Shown in pieces: positions 4,096-5,335 of a stretch of DNA of 5,335 nucleotides (positions are counted from its first letter, which is position 1; each line of letters opens with the position of its first letter). The stretch lies in NCBI GenBank assembly GCA_041742255.1, contig JBGSIZ010000078.1:1-5335 (forward strand). Reading direction: 5' to 3'. This stretch comes from JBGSIZ01 sp041742255 (GTDB lineage: Bacteria > Pseudomonadota > Alphaproteobacteria > Rhodobacterales > Rhodobacteraceae). Under the pieces are notes generated by a model that did no database searches, had not been told where the DNA came from, and saw only the letters and a list, made by a program, of their open reading frames with translations. The position numbers and the translations under genes are program-made.

Positions 4096-5335
4096 TCACA
4101 CCTGCCGCAACACCGCGCCGGGGTTCAGGATGCCCAACGGATCCAATGCTGTCTTGATGGCGCGCATCATTGCCAGCTTGGCAGGATCGGCATAGCGTTC
4201 CAGATCACCCACCTTCAGGCGGCCAATGCCATGTTCGGCGCTCACCGATCCGCCCATCGCATGGGTCAGATCGTGCAAGGCCCGCTTGACCGCCTCACGG
4301 TCGGCATCATGGTCGGCGCGGGTCCGGCCGGGCACCGGGAACACGTTGTAATGCAGGTTCCCGTCGCCCAAATGGCCGAAACAATTGATCCGGAACGCGC
4401 CAATCTTGGCCACCGCCACCCGGCCCGCCTCGATGAACTCCGGCACGGCGGACAACGGCAGCGATATGTCATGTGACGACACCGCCCCAATCCGGCGGTT
4501 CGCCTCGGGAATAGATTCGCGGATTGTCCAGAACGCCGCCCGCTGCGCACCCGATTGGGCAATCACCCCATCGGTGACCAACCCGGCCCCGGCACCAACT
4601 TCGTACAGCCGTTCCAAGGCGGCGACCGCAGACAGGCCCGCAGGCAGACCAACCTCGATCAGCACCATCCAGTCGGGATGCGGATCAAACGGGCGGGCGA
4701 CCTCGGGGCCAACCTCGGCCAGAAACTCCATCCCTTGCCGGTGGATCAGTTCGAACGCGGACACGCCTTCGGCCAACTGGTCACCCGCAAGGGCCAGCAG
4801 GTCCAGCGCCGCCTGTGGCGAGGGCACGGCCAGCAACGCGGTGCCGACCTCAACCGGGCGAGGCGACAGTTTCAGCGCCGCCGCCGTGATGATCCCGAGC
4901 GTGCCTTCGGAGCCGATCATCAGATCGCGCAGGTCATACCCGGTGTTGTCCTTGCGCAGTCGCGACAACCCGTGCCACACCACGCCGTCCGCCGTGACCA
5001 CCTCCAGCCCCAGACATTGCGCGCGGGCATTGCCATACCGCAGCACGTTGACACCGCCCGCATTGGTGGCCAGCAATCCGCCGATCCGTGCGGACCCTTG
5101 GGATGCCAGCGACAAGGGGAACATCCGGTCCACGGCCTCGGCAGCGTCGTGGATATGGGCCAGAATCGCGCCCGCCTCGGCCACCAACACGTTTTCCTGT
5201 GGGTAAACGGCGCGGATCGCCGCCATCCGTTCCAACGACACAACCACCGGGGCCGGGCCGTCCGGCATGATCTGTCCGGCCACCAACCCGGTGCCGCCGC
5301 CATAGGGGATGATCCCCACCCGCGCCGCCGCACAG
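4096..5335 (-). CDS. FAD-binding oxidoreductase, D-2-hydroxyacid dehydrogenase type (N-terminus cut by window edge)
   Basis: The last 412 residues of a GlcD-like (COG0277) flavoenzyme are visible; about 50-60 N-terminal residues probably lie outside the window. The frame stays open to the edge, so the GTG at 5319 is not the true start. Numbering from the first complete codon, PYGGGTGLVAGQ (10-21) is the FAD pyrophosphate loop, ARIGGLLATNAGGVNVLRYG (82-101) and GSEGTLGI (141-148) complete the PCMH-type FAD domain, and the C-terminal substrate domain carries SHDISLP (287-293), GHLGDGNLH (320-328) and SVSAEHGIG (363-371). The GHLGDGNLHYN form is nearer to D-2-hydroxyglutarate and D-lactate dehydrogenases than to GlcD. 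It should oxidise a D-2-hydroxyacid to the 2-oxoacid, passing electrons to an unidentified acceptor. No glcE or glcF neighbour is seen downstream. Family firm; substrate is inference. Confidence 0.9.
   Translation of the reverse strand, partial: CAAARVGIIPYGGGTGLVAGQIMPDGPAPVVVSLERMAAIRAVYPQENVLVAEAGAILAHIHDAAEAVDRMFPLSLASQGSARIGGLLATNAGGVNVLRYGNARAQCLGLEVVTADGVVWHGLSRLRKDNTGYDLRDLMIGSEGTLGIITAAALKLSPRPVEVGTALLAVPSPQAALDLLALAGDQLAEGVSAFELIHRQGMEFLAEVGPEVARPFDPHPDWMVLIEVGLPAGLSAVAALERLYEVGAGAGLVTDGVIAQSGAQRAAFWTIRESIPEANRRIGAVSSHDISLPLSAVPEFIEAGRVAVAKIGAFRINCFGHLGDGNLHYNVFPVPGRTRADHDADREAVKRALHDLTHAMGGSVSAEHGIGRLKVGDLERYADPAKLAMMRAIKTALDPLGILNPGAVLRQV

Noticed and set aside
4385..5206. 273-residue plus-strand open frame antisense to the FAD-oxidase
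   Set aside because: Ser/Pro/Thr/Arg-rich composition with no domain; it is the antisense shadow of a clear flavoenzyme gene.

Overview
The window looks like chromosomal DNA from an alphaproteobacterium of the Rhodobacteraceae (Roseobacter/Paracoccus-like) group. The evidence is high GC, strong GC bias at third codon positions, protein sequences that read like this family's housekeeping versions (flavin reductase, MtnP, Apt), and GC-rich intergenic elements of a style I recall from these genomes. This is recollection, not a database match. Most of the region is ordinary metabolic chromosome; the unusual material is in the gaps around apt.

Layout: (1) 1-229, minus strand, the first 76 codons of a probable EcsC-family protein that runs off the left edge. 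(2) 290-820, minus strand, a GNAT N-acetyltransferase 60 bp upstream of the EcsC gene and probably cotranscribed with it. (3) 901-1509, plus strand, an FMN-binding flavin reductase-family protein, divergent from the GNAT gene across 80 bp. (4) 1506-2030, minus strand, a 174-residue protein I do not recognise, whose stop codon overlaps that of the flavin reductase gene. (5) 2031-2251, a divergent gap holding a GC-rich hairpin element and the mtnP leader. (6) 2252-3130 mtnP and 3193-3723 apt, plus strand, a purine-salvage pair. (7) 3724-4095, a gene-free stretch with a 16-bp tandem repeat and a 44-bp near-perfect inverted repeat around a structured spacer. (8) 4096-5335, minus strand, the C-terminal 412 residues of an FAD-binding D-2-hydroxyacid dehydrogenase-type oxidoreductase that runs off the right edge.

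The clearest functional unit is mtnP-apt. MtnP phosphorolyses methylthioadenosine, a by-product of polyamine and homoserine-lactone synthesis, to adenine and methylthioribose-1-phosphate. Apt then joins the adenine to PRPP to give AMP. No enzyme handling methylthioribose-1-phosphate is in the window.

I found no tRNA, rRNA, CRISPR array, transposase, phage gene or defence system. The best candidates for a second look are the 264-bp nested palindromic element between the convergent apt and oxidoreductase genes, the two short tandem repeats bracketing apt (10 bp x3 before it, 16 bp x3 across its stop), and the unassigned 174-residue protein.
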